Assembly: GCF_018531495.1 (NCBI RefSeq)
Contig: NZ_JAHDTI010000007.1
Coordinates: forward strand, 558,001-622,000
Source: Nonomuraea sediminis
GTDB taxonomy: Bacteria > Actinomycetota > Actinomycetes > Streptosporangiales > Streptosporangiaceae
Direction of reading: 5' to 3'
Length of the DNA stretch: 64,000 bases
Position numbers and translations under genes: made by a program. Of the stretch, positions 35,211-43,090 are shown piece after piece (within the stretch, counting starts at the first letter, position 1; the number at the start of each line of letters is the position of its first letter). Under the pieces are notes generated by a model, which was not told where the DNA came from, made no database searches, and saw only the letters and a program-made list of their open reading frames with translations.

Positions 35211-36800
35211 ATGCAGTCCTACTCGAGCGCGGTGGCGCCGACCCCGCTGCTGGGCGAGACCATCGGCGACAACTTCGAGTGGACCGTGCGGCGCTTCGGC
35301 GACCGCGAGGCACTCGTCGACGTGCCCTCCGGTCGTCGCTGGACCTACGCCGAGCTCGACGCCGACGTGAACCGGCTGGCCCTCGCTCTCCTCGCCTCCG
35401 GCATCGCCAAGGGCGACCGGATCGGCATCTGGGCGCCCAACTGCGCCGAATGGGTGATCGTCCAGTACGCCACCGCGAAGATCGGCGCGATCCTGGTCAA
35501 CGTCAACCCCGCCTACCGCGGCCACGAGCTCGACTACGTCGTCAGGCAGTCGGGCCTGCGCCTGCTCATCAGCGCGCTCACGCACAAGGGCAGCGATTAC
35601 CGCGCGATGGTCGAGGAGATCGGGTTCGCCGACGTCGTCTACCTCGGCGACCCCGGCTGGGACCGGCTGCTGGCGCTGACCGCCCCCGAGGAGCGGCTGC
35701 GCGAGCGCATGGCGTCGCTGAGCGCCGACGACGCGATCAACATCCAGTACACCTCCGGCACGACCGGCTTCCCCAAGGGCGCCACGCTCTCGCACCACAA
35801 CATCCTCAACAACGGGTTCTTCGTCGGCGAGCTCATTCACTACGACGAGCACGACAGGGTGTGCCTGCCGGTGCCCTTCTACCACTGCTTCGGCATGGTG
35901 ATGGGCAACCTCGGCGCCACCTCCCACGGCGCGTGCGTGGTCATCCCCGCGCCCGGCTTCGACCCTGAGGCGACGCTGCGGGCCGTACAGCAGGAACGAT
36001 GCACCTCTCTGTACGGCGTGCCGACCATGTTCATCGCCGAGCTCACCTTCGCAGGGCAGTACGACCTGTCCAGCCTGCGCACCGGCATCATGGCGGGCTC
36101 GCCCTGCCCTGTCGAGGTGATGAAGCGCGTCGTCACCGAGATGAACATGGCCGAGGTCGCCATCTGCTACGGCATGACCGAGACCTCGCCCGTCTCCACC
36201 ATGACCAGGTCCGACGACAGCATGGAGCGCCGCACCGAGACCGTCGGACAGGTGATGCCGCACGTCGAAGTCAAGATCACGCACCTGGAGACCGGGCAGA
36301 CCGTGCCGCGCGGTGAGCCCGGCGAGCTGTGCACCCGCGGCTACTCGGTGATGCTCGGCTACTGGAACGAGCCGGAGCGCACGGCCGAGGCCATCGACGC
36401 CGCCCGCTGGATGCACACCGGCGACCTGGCCACCATGGACGCCGACGGTTACGTCAACGTGGTCGGCCGGATCAAGGACATGGTCATCAGGGGCGGCGAG
36501 AACGTCTACCCGCGCGAGGTCGAGGAGTTCCTCTACCGCCACCCCGACATCGCCGACGTGCAGGTCATCGGCGTGCCCGACGAGAAGTACGGCGAGGAGC
36601 TCATGGCCTGGGTCGTTATCCGCCAGGGCGGCGCACCCCTGACCGCCGAGGCCGTCAGGGAGTTCTGCGCCGGCAAGCTCGCCCACTACAAGATCCCGCG
36701 CTATGTCCACGTCGTCGCCGGGTTCCCGATGACGGTTACCGGCAAGATCCGCAAGGTCGACATGCGCGAGGAGGGCGCGCGCCTGCTCGGGCTCGACTAG
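35211..36800 (+). CDS. Acyl-CoA synthetase (AMP-binding, FadD-like)
   Basis: A 529-residue ANL-superfamily ligase. It has the P-loop-like YTSGTTGFPKGATLSH, ICYGMTETSPVS, the WMHTGDLATMDADGYVNVVGR hinge, GGENVYPREVEEFL and the catalytic lysine region MTVTGKIRK near the C-terminus. It activates a carboxylic acid to its CoA thioester. It is the last gene of the plus-strand operon, and its stop (36798-36800) directly abuts the right 25-bp inverted repeat. In context it would channel the acid freed by the esterases into beta-oxidation or another CoA pathway. Confidence 0.93.
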   Translation: MQSYSSAVAPTPLLGETIGDNFEWTVRRFGDREALVDVPSGRRWTYAELDADVNRLALALLASGIAKGDRIGIWAPNCAEWVIVQYATAKIGAILVNVNPAYRGHELDYVVRQSGLRLLISALTHKGSDYRAMVEEIGFADVVYLGDPGWDRLLALTAPEERLRERMASLSADDAINIQYTSGTTGFPKGATLSHHNILNNGFFVGELIHYDEHDRVCLPVPFYHCFGMVMGNLGATSHGACVVIPAPGFDPEATLRAVQQERCTSLYGVPTMFIAELTFAGQYDLSSLRTGIMAGSPCPVEVMKRVVTEMNMAEVAICYGMTETSPVSTMTRSDDSMERRTETVGQVMPHVEVKITHLETGQTVPRGEPGELCTRGYSVMLGYWNEPERTAEAIDAARWMHTGDLATMDADGYVNVVGRIKDMVIRGGENVYPREVEEFLYRHPDIADVQVIGVPDEKYGEELMAWVVIRQGGAPLTAEAVREFCAGKLAHYKIPRYVHVVAGFPMTVTGKIRKVDMREEGARLLGLD

Positions 36801-36825
36801 TGAGCTGGTTGTGAGGCTTGCGGTT
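36801..36825. repeat. Right copy of the 25-bp inverted repeat flanking the island
   Basis: Exact reverse complement of 16710-16734, starting at the base after the synthetase TAG. The sequence beyond it resembles the left end of an integrase-type IS. Confidence 0.85.
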
Positions 36826-36988
36826 GTCCGCTCGGAAACACGGTCTTGTGCTGTGAGCTGGGGTTTTGCCGCGCGATCAGAGCGGCGGCTGCCATCATCG
36901 CGGAGTGTTGTTGTCACTGGTCTACCGGTTGGTTCGGTGCTTGTTCGGCCTTGTGCCAGTTGCTGCGTCAGCTCCTCGTCCCGCTGAG
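36801..36988 (+). mobile_element. Left end of an integrase-type IS, truncated
   Basis: From 36905 a GTG-led frame reads LLSLVYRLVRCLFGL, the hydrophobic N-terminus of integrase-type transposases (compare 15572 and 38345). It is lost after about 20 residues where an acetyltransferase remnant begins. Only the IS left end survives, facing away from the island. Confidence 0.5.
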
Positions 36989-36989
36989 C

Positions 36990-37212
36990 GCCGCAACAGC
37001 TTGGCACTGTCCAGCAGCCCGGCGGCGAGAATCCGCCCGTCCTGGCTCCACGTCCGGACCGCCGCGGCCGTCGCCTCCGCACCGAACCGCCAGAACCAGC
37101 CCAGGTCCCCCGGATGCAGTTGCATCGGCGCCCCGTCGTACTGTCACTCCCGCAGCACGCCCACAACCTCGCTCAGCCCGTCGACTCCCGGCTCACCCAA
37201 CACAATCGCCAT
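36990..37212 (-). pseudogene. GNAT acetyltransferase N-terminal fragment with in-frame stop
   Basis: On the minus strand an ATG at 37212 starts MAIVLGEPGVDGLSEVVGVL and then RE, then a TGA where the frame continues QYDGAPMQLHPGDLGWFWRF and GAEATAAAVRTWS, as in actinobacterial GNAT proteins that have tryptophan at the stop position. The copy is cut at about 36990 by the IS end. A nonsense change plus truncation make it inactive. Confidence 0.6.
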
Positions 37213-37445
37213 AACCCCCGATCACACTCCATCGCTCCGACAGTCCGCACATGGGTTTTCGGCTGGCCGACGTTGATCGAAGAGACACACTCAGCCGGCG
37301 GCAGGACACGTTCGAGAGCACCTGTCTCGTGCCGCACGCGGTCAGCGTCACGCGGATCCGTGCCGAGGTCACCACCGTGGGCGAGCACACTCCGACGTCT
37401 CACCCTTGGATGTCACACTTCGGCCGCGCGCCGAGTCTCAGAAGC

Positions 37446-38162
37446 ATGAACCGAACGAGACGTGACGTGCTGGACGTGATCGGTGCGGGATTCCCGCGCA
37501 CCGGCACCACCTCGATGAAGGCGGCGCTGGAACGGCTGGGCTTCGGCCCCTGCAACCACATGTTCGACCTGCTGAGCAACCCCGCCCAGCTCGACCGGTG
37601 GCTGACCGAGCCGCTCGACCCGGGCAAGGCCCTGGAGGGCTACCGATCGGCCCAGGACTGGCCGGCCAGCCACTTCTGGCGCGAGCTGGCCCTGGCCATC
37701 CCCGAGGCCAAGGTCGTCCTGACCGTCCGCGACCCGCGCCGCTGGTACGCCAGCATGCAGATGCTCCTCACCAGCGGCCCCCTGCACATGCGCGAGCAGG
37801 ACCTGCCCGAGGAGGCCGCCGCCCTCGCGACGGCCATGCGCAAGCTGGTCCCGTTGCTGGACGGTATCGGCCAGTCGTACTTCGGCGAGGGCTGGCACTT
37901 CACCGACGGTATGCCCGACGAGGGGGTCGCCGTGGCGGCGTTCCAGCGGCATGTCGCCACCGTCCAGGAGAGCCTGCCCGCGCACCGGCTGCTGGTGTTC
38001 GACGTGCGTGACGGCTGGGAGCCGCTGTGCCGGTTCCTCGGCGTCTCGGTACCGGTGGGCGAGCCGTTCCCGCACCTGAACGACTCGGAGGCGCTGCGAC
38101 GGACCTTCGAGCGCCTGATGGCCGGCGGCAGCCTCTCCGCCCCGCCGGGGAGCGAGACTTAG
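37446..38162 (+). CDS. Sulfotransferase-family protein
   Basis: A 238-residue protein with the 5-prime phosphosulfate-binding-like loop GFPRTGTTSMKAALERLGF (about residues 15-33), VVLTVRDPRRWYASM, which matches the 3-prime phosphate-binding region, and a C-terminal FDVRDGWEPLCRFLGV. This is the usual layout of the P-loop-like sulfotransferase family. The ATG at 37446 gives a typical N-terminus; the longer frame to 37251 covers the acetyltransferase remnant. It stands alone between IS debris; the acceptor is unknown. Confidence 0.8.
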   Translation: MNRTRRDVLDVIGAGFPRTGTTSMKAALERLGFGPCNHMFDLLSNPAQLDRWLTEPLDPGKALEGYRSAQDWPASHFWRELALAIPEAKVVLTVRDPRRWYASMQMLLTSGPLHMREQDLPEEAAALATAMRKLVPLLDGIGQSYFGEGWHFTDGMPDEGVAVAAFQRHVATVQESLPAHRLLVFDVRDGWEPLCRFLGVSVPVGEPFPHLNDSEALRRTFERLMAGGSLSAPPGSET

Positions 38163-38265
38163 AGCCCGCGCAGATAGGCGGCGTAGAAGACCGGGGCAAC
38201 AAGGCGGGCACAGGCCCCAGTGATCATGTAGTTGCGACGCTCTGTGACCACTGGCGAGACCTGTG
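38160..38265 (-). pseudogene. C-terminal fragment of an unknown protein
   Basis: On the minus strand the frame reads VVTERRNYMITGACARLVAP then VFYAAYLRGL and a stop at about 38160. It looks like a genuine protein end and is cut at the left terminus of the IS at 38266. The upstream half may be the fragment on the far side of the IS (39128-39450), but frames could not be matched with certainty. Confidence 0.35.
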
Positions 38266-39127
38266 CCTGTGGGGCTCAAGAACTCGAATCACTACCAGCG
38301 CAGCTCCTCGTCCGGCCGGTCCGGGTCGCCTGGGATCATGTTTCGTGATCTTGTCCGCGGTGTACGCCGTCGTCCGGCGCCTGCTGTCTCTGCCCGCACT
38401 TCTGCTACGGAGCAGCGTCTCCAAGGAGGCGGAACTGCTGGTACTACGACACCAGAACGCGGTCCTACGCCGCCAGGTGCCACGGGTGCGCTATGAACCA
38501 GCCGATCGCTTGTGGCTGGCGGCGCTCTCGCACCTGATACCCCGCAGCCAATGGGGGAAGATCTTCCCGATAACCCCAGTCACCCTGTTGGCCTGGCACC
38601 GGGCCCGCCTGCTCGGCGTGACCGCCAACCCCACCGGCCCGTGGACCGCCCAGGCTGCCCGCAACTTCCTCATCGACACCGACACCGACGCGACGAAGCT
38701 GAAGTTCTTGATCCGCGACCGTGGCGGCCAGTTCACCGATGCCTTCGATGCGGTCTTCGCCGACGCTGGCTTGCGCGTCATCAAGAGCCCACCGCAGGCC
38801 CCGAAGGCGAACGCGCACTGCGAAAGGATGATCGGCACCCTACGCCGCGACCTCCTGGACAGGATGCTCATCCTCAACGAGCGCCATCTACGCCGAACCC
38901 TCACCCGCTACCTGGAGCACTGCAACACGGCTCGGCCTCACCGCGGCATCGGACAGTTGTCCCCGTTGCAAGCCGAAACCGGACCGCCAACCCCCATCGA
39001 CCTGGCCGGCCACCGAGTCCACCGCAGCTCCATCCTCGGCGGCCTCATCAACGAGTACCAGGTCGCCAGCTGAAACCGACGAGAACCGGCAGGTCAAACA
39101 CCGAATCCTATTATTGAGCCCCACAGG
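38266..39127 (+). mobile_element. Integrase-type IS with intact terminal repeats and internal deletion
   Basis: Bounded by the perfect 14-bp inverted repeats CCTGTGGGGCTCAA (38266-38279) and TTGAGCCCCACAGG (39114-39127). The element is 862 bp and carries one shortened transposase gene. A copy of the right end alone (ttcgagccccacag) occurs at 48090-48103. Confidence 0.8.
38345..39073 (+). pseudogene. Integrase-type transposase lacking the central region
   Basis: The 242-residue frame (GTG start) opens with KEAELLVLRHQNAVLRRQV and later gives FLIRDRGGQFTDAFDAVFAD, KANAHCERMIGTLRRDLLD and RPHRGIGQLSP, the second half of the rve core. Between LLAWHRARLL and GVTANPTGPWTAQAARNF, about 70-100 residues holding the HTH and first catalytic aspartate are missing. 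The deletion keeps the frame, so a protein may be made, but it cannot be an active transposase. Confidence 0.8.
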
Positions 39128-39450
39128 ACAGATCGGCGCCCACGACCTGGCCGTCATCGGTCGGACACCAGACCAGATTCGCCGGTGTATGTACTTGGCC
39201 GGGTGTCGGGACGGCGCCGGAGAACAGGAAGGAGGCCTGACGGATCTGTTCCACCGGCGCCTGGCGCAACTGCTCGATGTCACTGGTGCCAGATGCTCCA
39301 GCAGCTTGCCGCTGGCCTCGACCAGGCGCTGGCGGGCCGTGTCGGGGAGTGCCGCGGCCCGTTCAAGGCCCGCGCTCTGCATGATGGCGCGGATGTAGTT
39401 TTCGGCAACCGCAGTGTTCTGCGTCCCACCGCCAGCCCACGCATTGCATT
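39128..39450 (-). pseudogene. Frameshifted fragment of an unknown gene
   Basis: The minus strand reads AENYIRAIMQSAGLERAAAL and LPDTARQRLVEASGKLLEHL in one frame, then SDIEQLRQAPVEQIRQASFL and HTPANLVWCPTDDGQVVGAD in another, ending at the IS boundary. The amino-acid composition is protein-like, but I do not recognise the family. Confidence 0.4.
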
Positions 39451-39453
39451 TAC

Positions 39454-39465
39454 ATGGCTTGCCAT
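39454..39465. promoter_or_regulatory. MarR operator candidate
   Basis: ATGGC-TT-GCCAT palindrome followed by TATATATTCT, an AT-rich stretch that could hold the -10. It lies 36 bp upstream of the small membrane-protein gene that is coupled to marR. Confidence 0.5.
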
Positions 39466-39501
39466 ATATATTCTTCGCAGACCGTGTAATAGGAGGTAGT
39501 T

Positions 39502-39717
39502 GTGCGCCACAAGCAGACACGCGACCTGCAACGAACTGCCCACCTCGCCAGCGGCACAGCGTTGATCGCCTACATGTATCTCAGCCCGCTCCTCGGCTCT
39601 GCCGCCGAGGCGGCAGTACGCTGGACCGTCCTGCCACTCCTTGCGGTATCCGGCCTAGCCATGTGGCAGTGGCCGAGGATCAGGCGGCTTCTGCGGTCGA
39701 AGGGGCCGCGCGCATGA
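39502..39717 (+). CDS. Small two-helix membrane protein (71 aa)
   Basis: A GTG start with AGGAGG about 6 bases upstream. It encodes a basic N-terminus, a hydrophobic stretch TALIAYMYLSPLLGSAAEA, a second one WTVLPLLAVSGLAMW, and a basic tail RIRRLLRSKGPRA, suggesting two membrane-spanning helices. Its stop overlaps the marR start (ATGA). The family is not recognised; pairing with a MarR gene suggests a small stress-related or efflux-accessory membrane protein. Confidence 0.75.
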   Translation: MRHKQTRDLQRTAHLASGTALIAYMYLSPLLGSAAEAAVRWTVLPLLAVSGLAMWQWPRIRRLLRSKGPRA

Positions 39718-40148
39718 CCATGCTGCACCGCCAGGCTTCTCTGGGCTACCAGGTCAACCATCTGGCGAGGCTGCTAGAAAACCGGCTGCGCGACCAGATC
39801 GCGCACACCGGGGTGAAGCCTGGACAGTTCGCCCAGATGCTGGCGCTGTATGAAGAAGACAACCTTACGCAGCATGAACTGTGCGAGCGCGTCGGTATAG
39901 ACCAATCGACAATGGCCCACACCCTGCGGCGAATGGAACGCGACGGGCTCATCAGCCGCACCGTGGATCCCGATGACCGGCGCCGCTCCCGCAACAAGCT
40001 GACAGACCACGCTAGAGAACTCGAGCCCGAACTGACCGAGCTTGCCAGGCAGGTCAACACACGAGCCACCACCGACATCCCCGCCGAGGAGATCGAAGCC
40101 TTCATGGCCACGCTGGCACGCATCATCGCAGACCTCGAGCGGCACTGA
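39714..40148 (+). CDS. MarR-family transcriptional regulator
   Basis: A 144-residue MarR protein: GVKPGQFAQMLALYEEDNLT, LCERVGIDQSTMAHTLRRMERDGLISR (recognition helix) and the wing DPDDRRRSRNKLTDHA. It starts in an ATGA overlap with the membrane-protein gene, so both are made from one mRNA, probably under the ATGGC palindrome at 39454. Confidence 0.9.
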   Translation: MTMLHRQASLGYQVNHLARLLENRLRDQIAHTGVKPGQFAQMLALYEEDNLTQHELCERVGIDQSTMAHTLRRMERDGLISRTVDPDDRRRSRNKLTDHARELEPELTELARQVNTRATTDIPAEEIEAFMATLARIIADLERH

Positions 40149-40183
40149 AGAACGCCGAAGCAGGCCTTCGTACCTGTACCGCA

Positions 40184-40447
40184 TCAGATTTCATCGCGGG
40201 AGGCTTGATCGGCAGTTTTGACCTTCAGCCACCGCGCGAGCCACGCAGGTAGCAGGTGGCCGTCCTTGTCGGTCATCATCGTGGCGAAGGCGGCCACGCA
40301 GTCAGCGACGGCGTCCAGTTCGGGACAACGAGGTCGCAGTTTCTTCAGCCGCAGGATCTGGGCCTCGTCGAGATGGTCCGGGTGGCTGGTGAGCAGGCGC
40401 CTGGCGCGGCGGACGGTGAGTTCCTCTCCCGCCTTCGGCGCGGGCAC
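40184..40447 (-). pseudogene. ISL3-family transposase fragment
   Basis: On the minus strand the frame reads RRLLTSHPDHLDEAQILRLK, RPRCPELDAVADCVAAFATM and KDGHLLPAWLARW, matching the region of ISL3 transposases just before the final catalytic part. Both ends are missing. Confidence 0.65.
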
Positions 40448-40675
40448 TGTGGGTGCCGAAAATTCGTCCGCCTACGCTGAGCAGGAGTTATTAAGGTGCC
40501 GTTCACTATCATCTGAGCGAGCGCTCAACTCGGTTTGAGCAGGTGCTCAGCATCTGCACTCGGGCTGTCGTGTTGTTGCTGCTCGAGCGTTATGAGTGAG
40601 TTTTGACGCGGTACAGGAGACTGGATCGTTTCGGGGAATCATTGGCTCCCCGACAGCAGCCGAATCGCACAGCCA

Positions 40676-40929
40676 GTGGCAGGCCAGGCCCCTCCTCCAA
40701 TGCCATGGGCACGCGCTGACGGGACCATTGACCGGGCGAAATTCCCGGCCGCGCTCGGAAAGGTGGGTGCGGATGGAAAGCCGCTCATCGATTCTGCGGG
40801 CGGTCTCGTGATGGTAGGCGCGGACAGAGTTCTGGCTCAGCCTCCGCAGCCCAAAGACGCGACCCGCATAGACGTCGATAAGGTCGATGCCGCCGCTGGG
40901 TCCGGTTGTCCAGGTGTGAGCTGACAGGC
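40676..40929 (+). pseudogene. Fragment of an unknown gene cut by an IS4 end
   Basis: The plus-strand frame gives RADGTIDRAKFPAALGKVGA, DGKPLIDSAGGLVMV and KDATRIDVDKVDAAAGS, which is protein-like. It stops making sense at the IS4-type left end beginning about 40935. No family recognised. Confidence 0.3.
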
Positions 40930-40934
40930 GCAGT

Positions 40935-41068
40935 CCGGGGCTTCCCCAAGGCCAGGTAGTCAAGGTGCTCGTGGCGCTGTCAAGCACGGGAGTTCCTGGG
41001 ACGTGGGAACGGAGATCCAGTAGACAGGTGATCTTCCACAACCATCCGTCGAAGAACTGGATCTCCGT
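40935..41068 (+). mobile_element. IS4-element left-end fragment
   Basis: Closely matches 15954-16090: CTTCC/ACCCAAGGCCAGGT, GGTGATCTTCCACAACCA and CGTCGAAGAACTGGATCTCC occur in both in the same order. The transposase gene that should follow is absent; IS5 sequence begins instead. Confidence 0.75.
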
Positions 41069-41073
41069 GACCC

Positions 41074-41240
41074 TTGCTCATCCTCGTGCGGTCTGTGCGA
41101 CGCGGTGGTTTTGAAGGACGGCGATGGCCTTGCACAGATGGCCGACCTTGCTGGGGCAGCAGCGTAGCTTTCGCAGGATCTTCCAGCTCTTCAGCTGAGC
41201 ATTCGCGCGCTCACGCCGACACCGGTCAAGGGGGAGCCCA
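41074..41240 (-). pseudogene. IS5-type (DDE_Tnp_4) transposase C-terminal fragment
   Basis: On the minus strand: ERANAQLKSWKILRKLRCCP, then VGHLCKAIAVLQNH. The N-A-Q-L-K-x-W-x-I-L-x-x-L-R pattern is the C-terminus of DDE_Tnp_4 (IS5/IS1647-like) enzymes. The rest is missing. Confidence 0.65.
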
Positions 41241-41296
41241 GACGACTGCGCCGGCGTCACCCACACTGCATCTGGTTCGGTGACAGCCAGCACGAA

Positions 41297-41338
41297 AGCC
41301 CCGCACCTTCCCACCGCAAGGCAGGAAGGTGCGGGGCT
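41297..41338. terminator. Strong bidirectional-type hairpin
   Basis: Perfect 15-bp stem AGCCCCGCACCTTCC / GGAAGGTGCGGGGCT with a 12-nt loop, preceded by AAA on the left and so followed by TTT on the minus strand. Its original gene is no longer present. Confidence 0.7.
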
Positions 41339-41367
41339 CTCTCGTGCCCTGCAGGCTAGGGCCTGCC

Positions 41368-42448
41368 CTTAGTGCCCGTGTACAAACTGATCGTCAGATC
41401 GACTCGGGGGAGGCGGGTCGCGCGAGTCGTCGCCCCATGAGGATGATCATCGCCCACACGACCATGGCCTCGTGGTGCTCGGACGACCGTTCATAGTCGC
41501 GTACGCACCGCCTTCGCTGGGAGATCCACGACAGCGTTCTCTCCACCACCCACCTGCGGGGCAGCACCACGAAGCCGCTGACATCGTCGCTGCGCTTGAC
41601 GATCTCCATCCAGGGTGATGGCCCAGGTGACGAGTTTGCCCGCGTAGGCGCTGTCGGCCCAGATCAGGGAGATCCTCTCGTACCAGTCGCGCAGGCGTTC
41701 CAGTGCGGGCTTCGTCGCGGTCCTGGACGCTGGCGGCGGTGACGATGACGACGAGCAGCAGGCCCAGGGTGTCCACGATGACGTGCCGCTTGCGGCCCTG
41801 CACCTTCTCGGCCGCGTCGTATCCGCGGGAGTCGGTGGCGACGGTCTCGGCTGCCCTCAGCGATTATGAATCGATGATCCCTGCGCTGGGTTCGGCCTGG
41901 CGCCCTTCGGCCAGTCGGACGTGTTCGCGCAGGTCGTTGTGGAGGGCGTAGAGATCGCCGTCCTGCCGCCAGCGAGTGAAGATCGCGTGGACGGTGCGCC
42001 AGGGCGGGAAGTCGGCGGGCAGATTGCGCCACTTGCAGCCGTTGTCGACCACGTACCGGATGGCGTCCACGATCAGGCGCCGGCAGTACTTCTCGGGGCG
42101 TCCACCGTTGCCATGTAACCAGGCCGGCCAGGGCATGACCGGCTCGATGGACTGCCATTCGGCATCGGTCATGTCGGTGGTGTATCGGGACGCCCGGGCA
42201 GGGTGGTCGGCTCCATGACCGTAGCGGCAGGCCACGCATGAACAGGCAGTTTCTTCATTGCGGGAGACAGCGGCGGGAGCGGTGGCGTACAACGGCGGCG
42301 ACCTTCCGGTTGGTGACGGGGCTTCGATAACCGCCGTTACTACCGGAAGGTCGCTCCACGTCGCCGAAGATTCGCGCTACGTCACCGTTTCGCCCCTTTA
42401 TCGCCTCACACAGCGGGCTCAGGGATCAGTTTGTACACGGGCACTAAG
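41368..42448 (-). mobile_element. IS5-family element with perfect 25-bp terminal repeats
   Basis: The ends at 41368-41392 and 42424-42448 are perfect 25-bp inverted repeats (core TAGTGCCCGTGTACAAACTG). The 1081-bp element carries one decayed transposase gene on the minus strand. Inside, upstream of the transposase start, a second 13-bp perfect inverted repeat GCGACCTTCCGGT / ACCGGAAGGTCGC (42298-42310, 42342-42354) could form a leader hairpin. Confidence 0.85.
41394..42292 (-). pseudogene. IS5-family transposase with nonsense and frameshift mutations
   Basis: The frame starts near 42292 and contains MTDAEWQSIEPVMP, GRPEKYCRRLIVDAIRYVVD, CKWRNLPADFPPW and SAGIIDS, then an in-frame TAA (41864-41866) where functional copies continue. 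Downstream, same-frame RAAETVATDSRGYDAAEKVQ and GRKRHVIVDTLGLLL is followed by frameshifts before VLPRRWVVERTLSWI (41500-41600). Catalytic D, D and E regions can be seen but not in one frame. Confidence 0.85.
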
Positions 42449-42664
42449 CCCGAGGTTGAGCCGGTTACGGTAACCAAAGGCTCTGTGGACAGGCCCAGTG
42501 TGGCGGTGCTGGTGAAACGTGTACCCCATAACGCCTCTTATGGAGTACGAGGACGTACGGGTCCGCGTCGGCCACACCGCGCAAGGTGTCCGCCACCACG
42601 GCCGCGCCGCACCCCGCAGCTCCCGCACATCCTGCCGATGCCGCGGGTTGGCCCGCCCCCGGCC

Positions 42665-43069
42665 TCAATCGGCGACGAGCCGGACCTCGTCCGCCTGCTC
42701 GCGCTGGCGACGCAGCTCGTAGGTGCCGGGCGCGATACCGGTGAACGCGTGTTCAGGGTGCGCGAGGTAGGCGGTAGCGCCCTCCTCGACGGTCAGCACG
42801 CCAAGCACCAGCGCGCGGCCGGACTGGTCAGGGCTGAAGAACGCCGCGCCGGTCGCGACCAGGAGGTGGGTGTTGGCCTGGGCCTGGCCACGGACGACCG
42901 GGACGCCGGAGGTGGGGATCGGGGTACGGGCCGGCTCCCTGGTGACCGGCACGACGGCGACATCGCCCTGGAACTGCAGGCCGGACAGGATGGGGATCTC
43001 GGCCTGCCGGTCGAGGTGCTCGTCGACGGTGACGCCGAAGGTGGCGATGGCCTGCTCGATGGTGGGCAT
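42665..43069 (-). CDS. Hypothetical protein (134 aa), partner of the DUF6745-like gene
   Basis: A soluble, mostly beta-looking protein starting MPTIEQAIATFGVTVDEHLD with GDVAVVPVTRE, ATGAAFFSPDQSGRALVLGV and an Arg/Glu-rich end. It starts 21 bp after the stop of the 365-residue gene upstream and is preceded by a GAGGAG sequence, so the two form an operon. No family recognised. The size and layout could suit a structural, ligand-binding or immunity-type role, but nothing in the sequence decides this. Confidence 0.7.
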   Translation of the reverse strand: MPTIEQAIATFGVTVDEHLDRQAEIPILSGLQFQGDVAVVPVTREPARTPIPTSGVPVVRGQAQANTHLLVATGAAFFSPDQSGRALVLGVLTVEEGATAYLAHPEHAFTGIAPGTYELRRQREQADEVRLVAD

Positions 43070-43090
43070 CTTCTCGGGGCTCCTCAAAGG

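Noticed and set aside
35181..37166. Minus-strand 661-codon open frame
   Set aside because: It is antisense to the acyl-CoA synthetase; the sequence is GC-bias noise except where it crosses the GNAT remnant.
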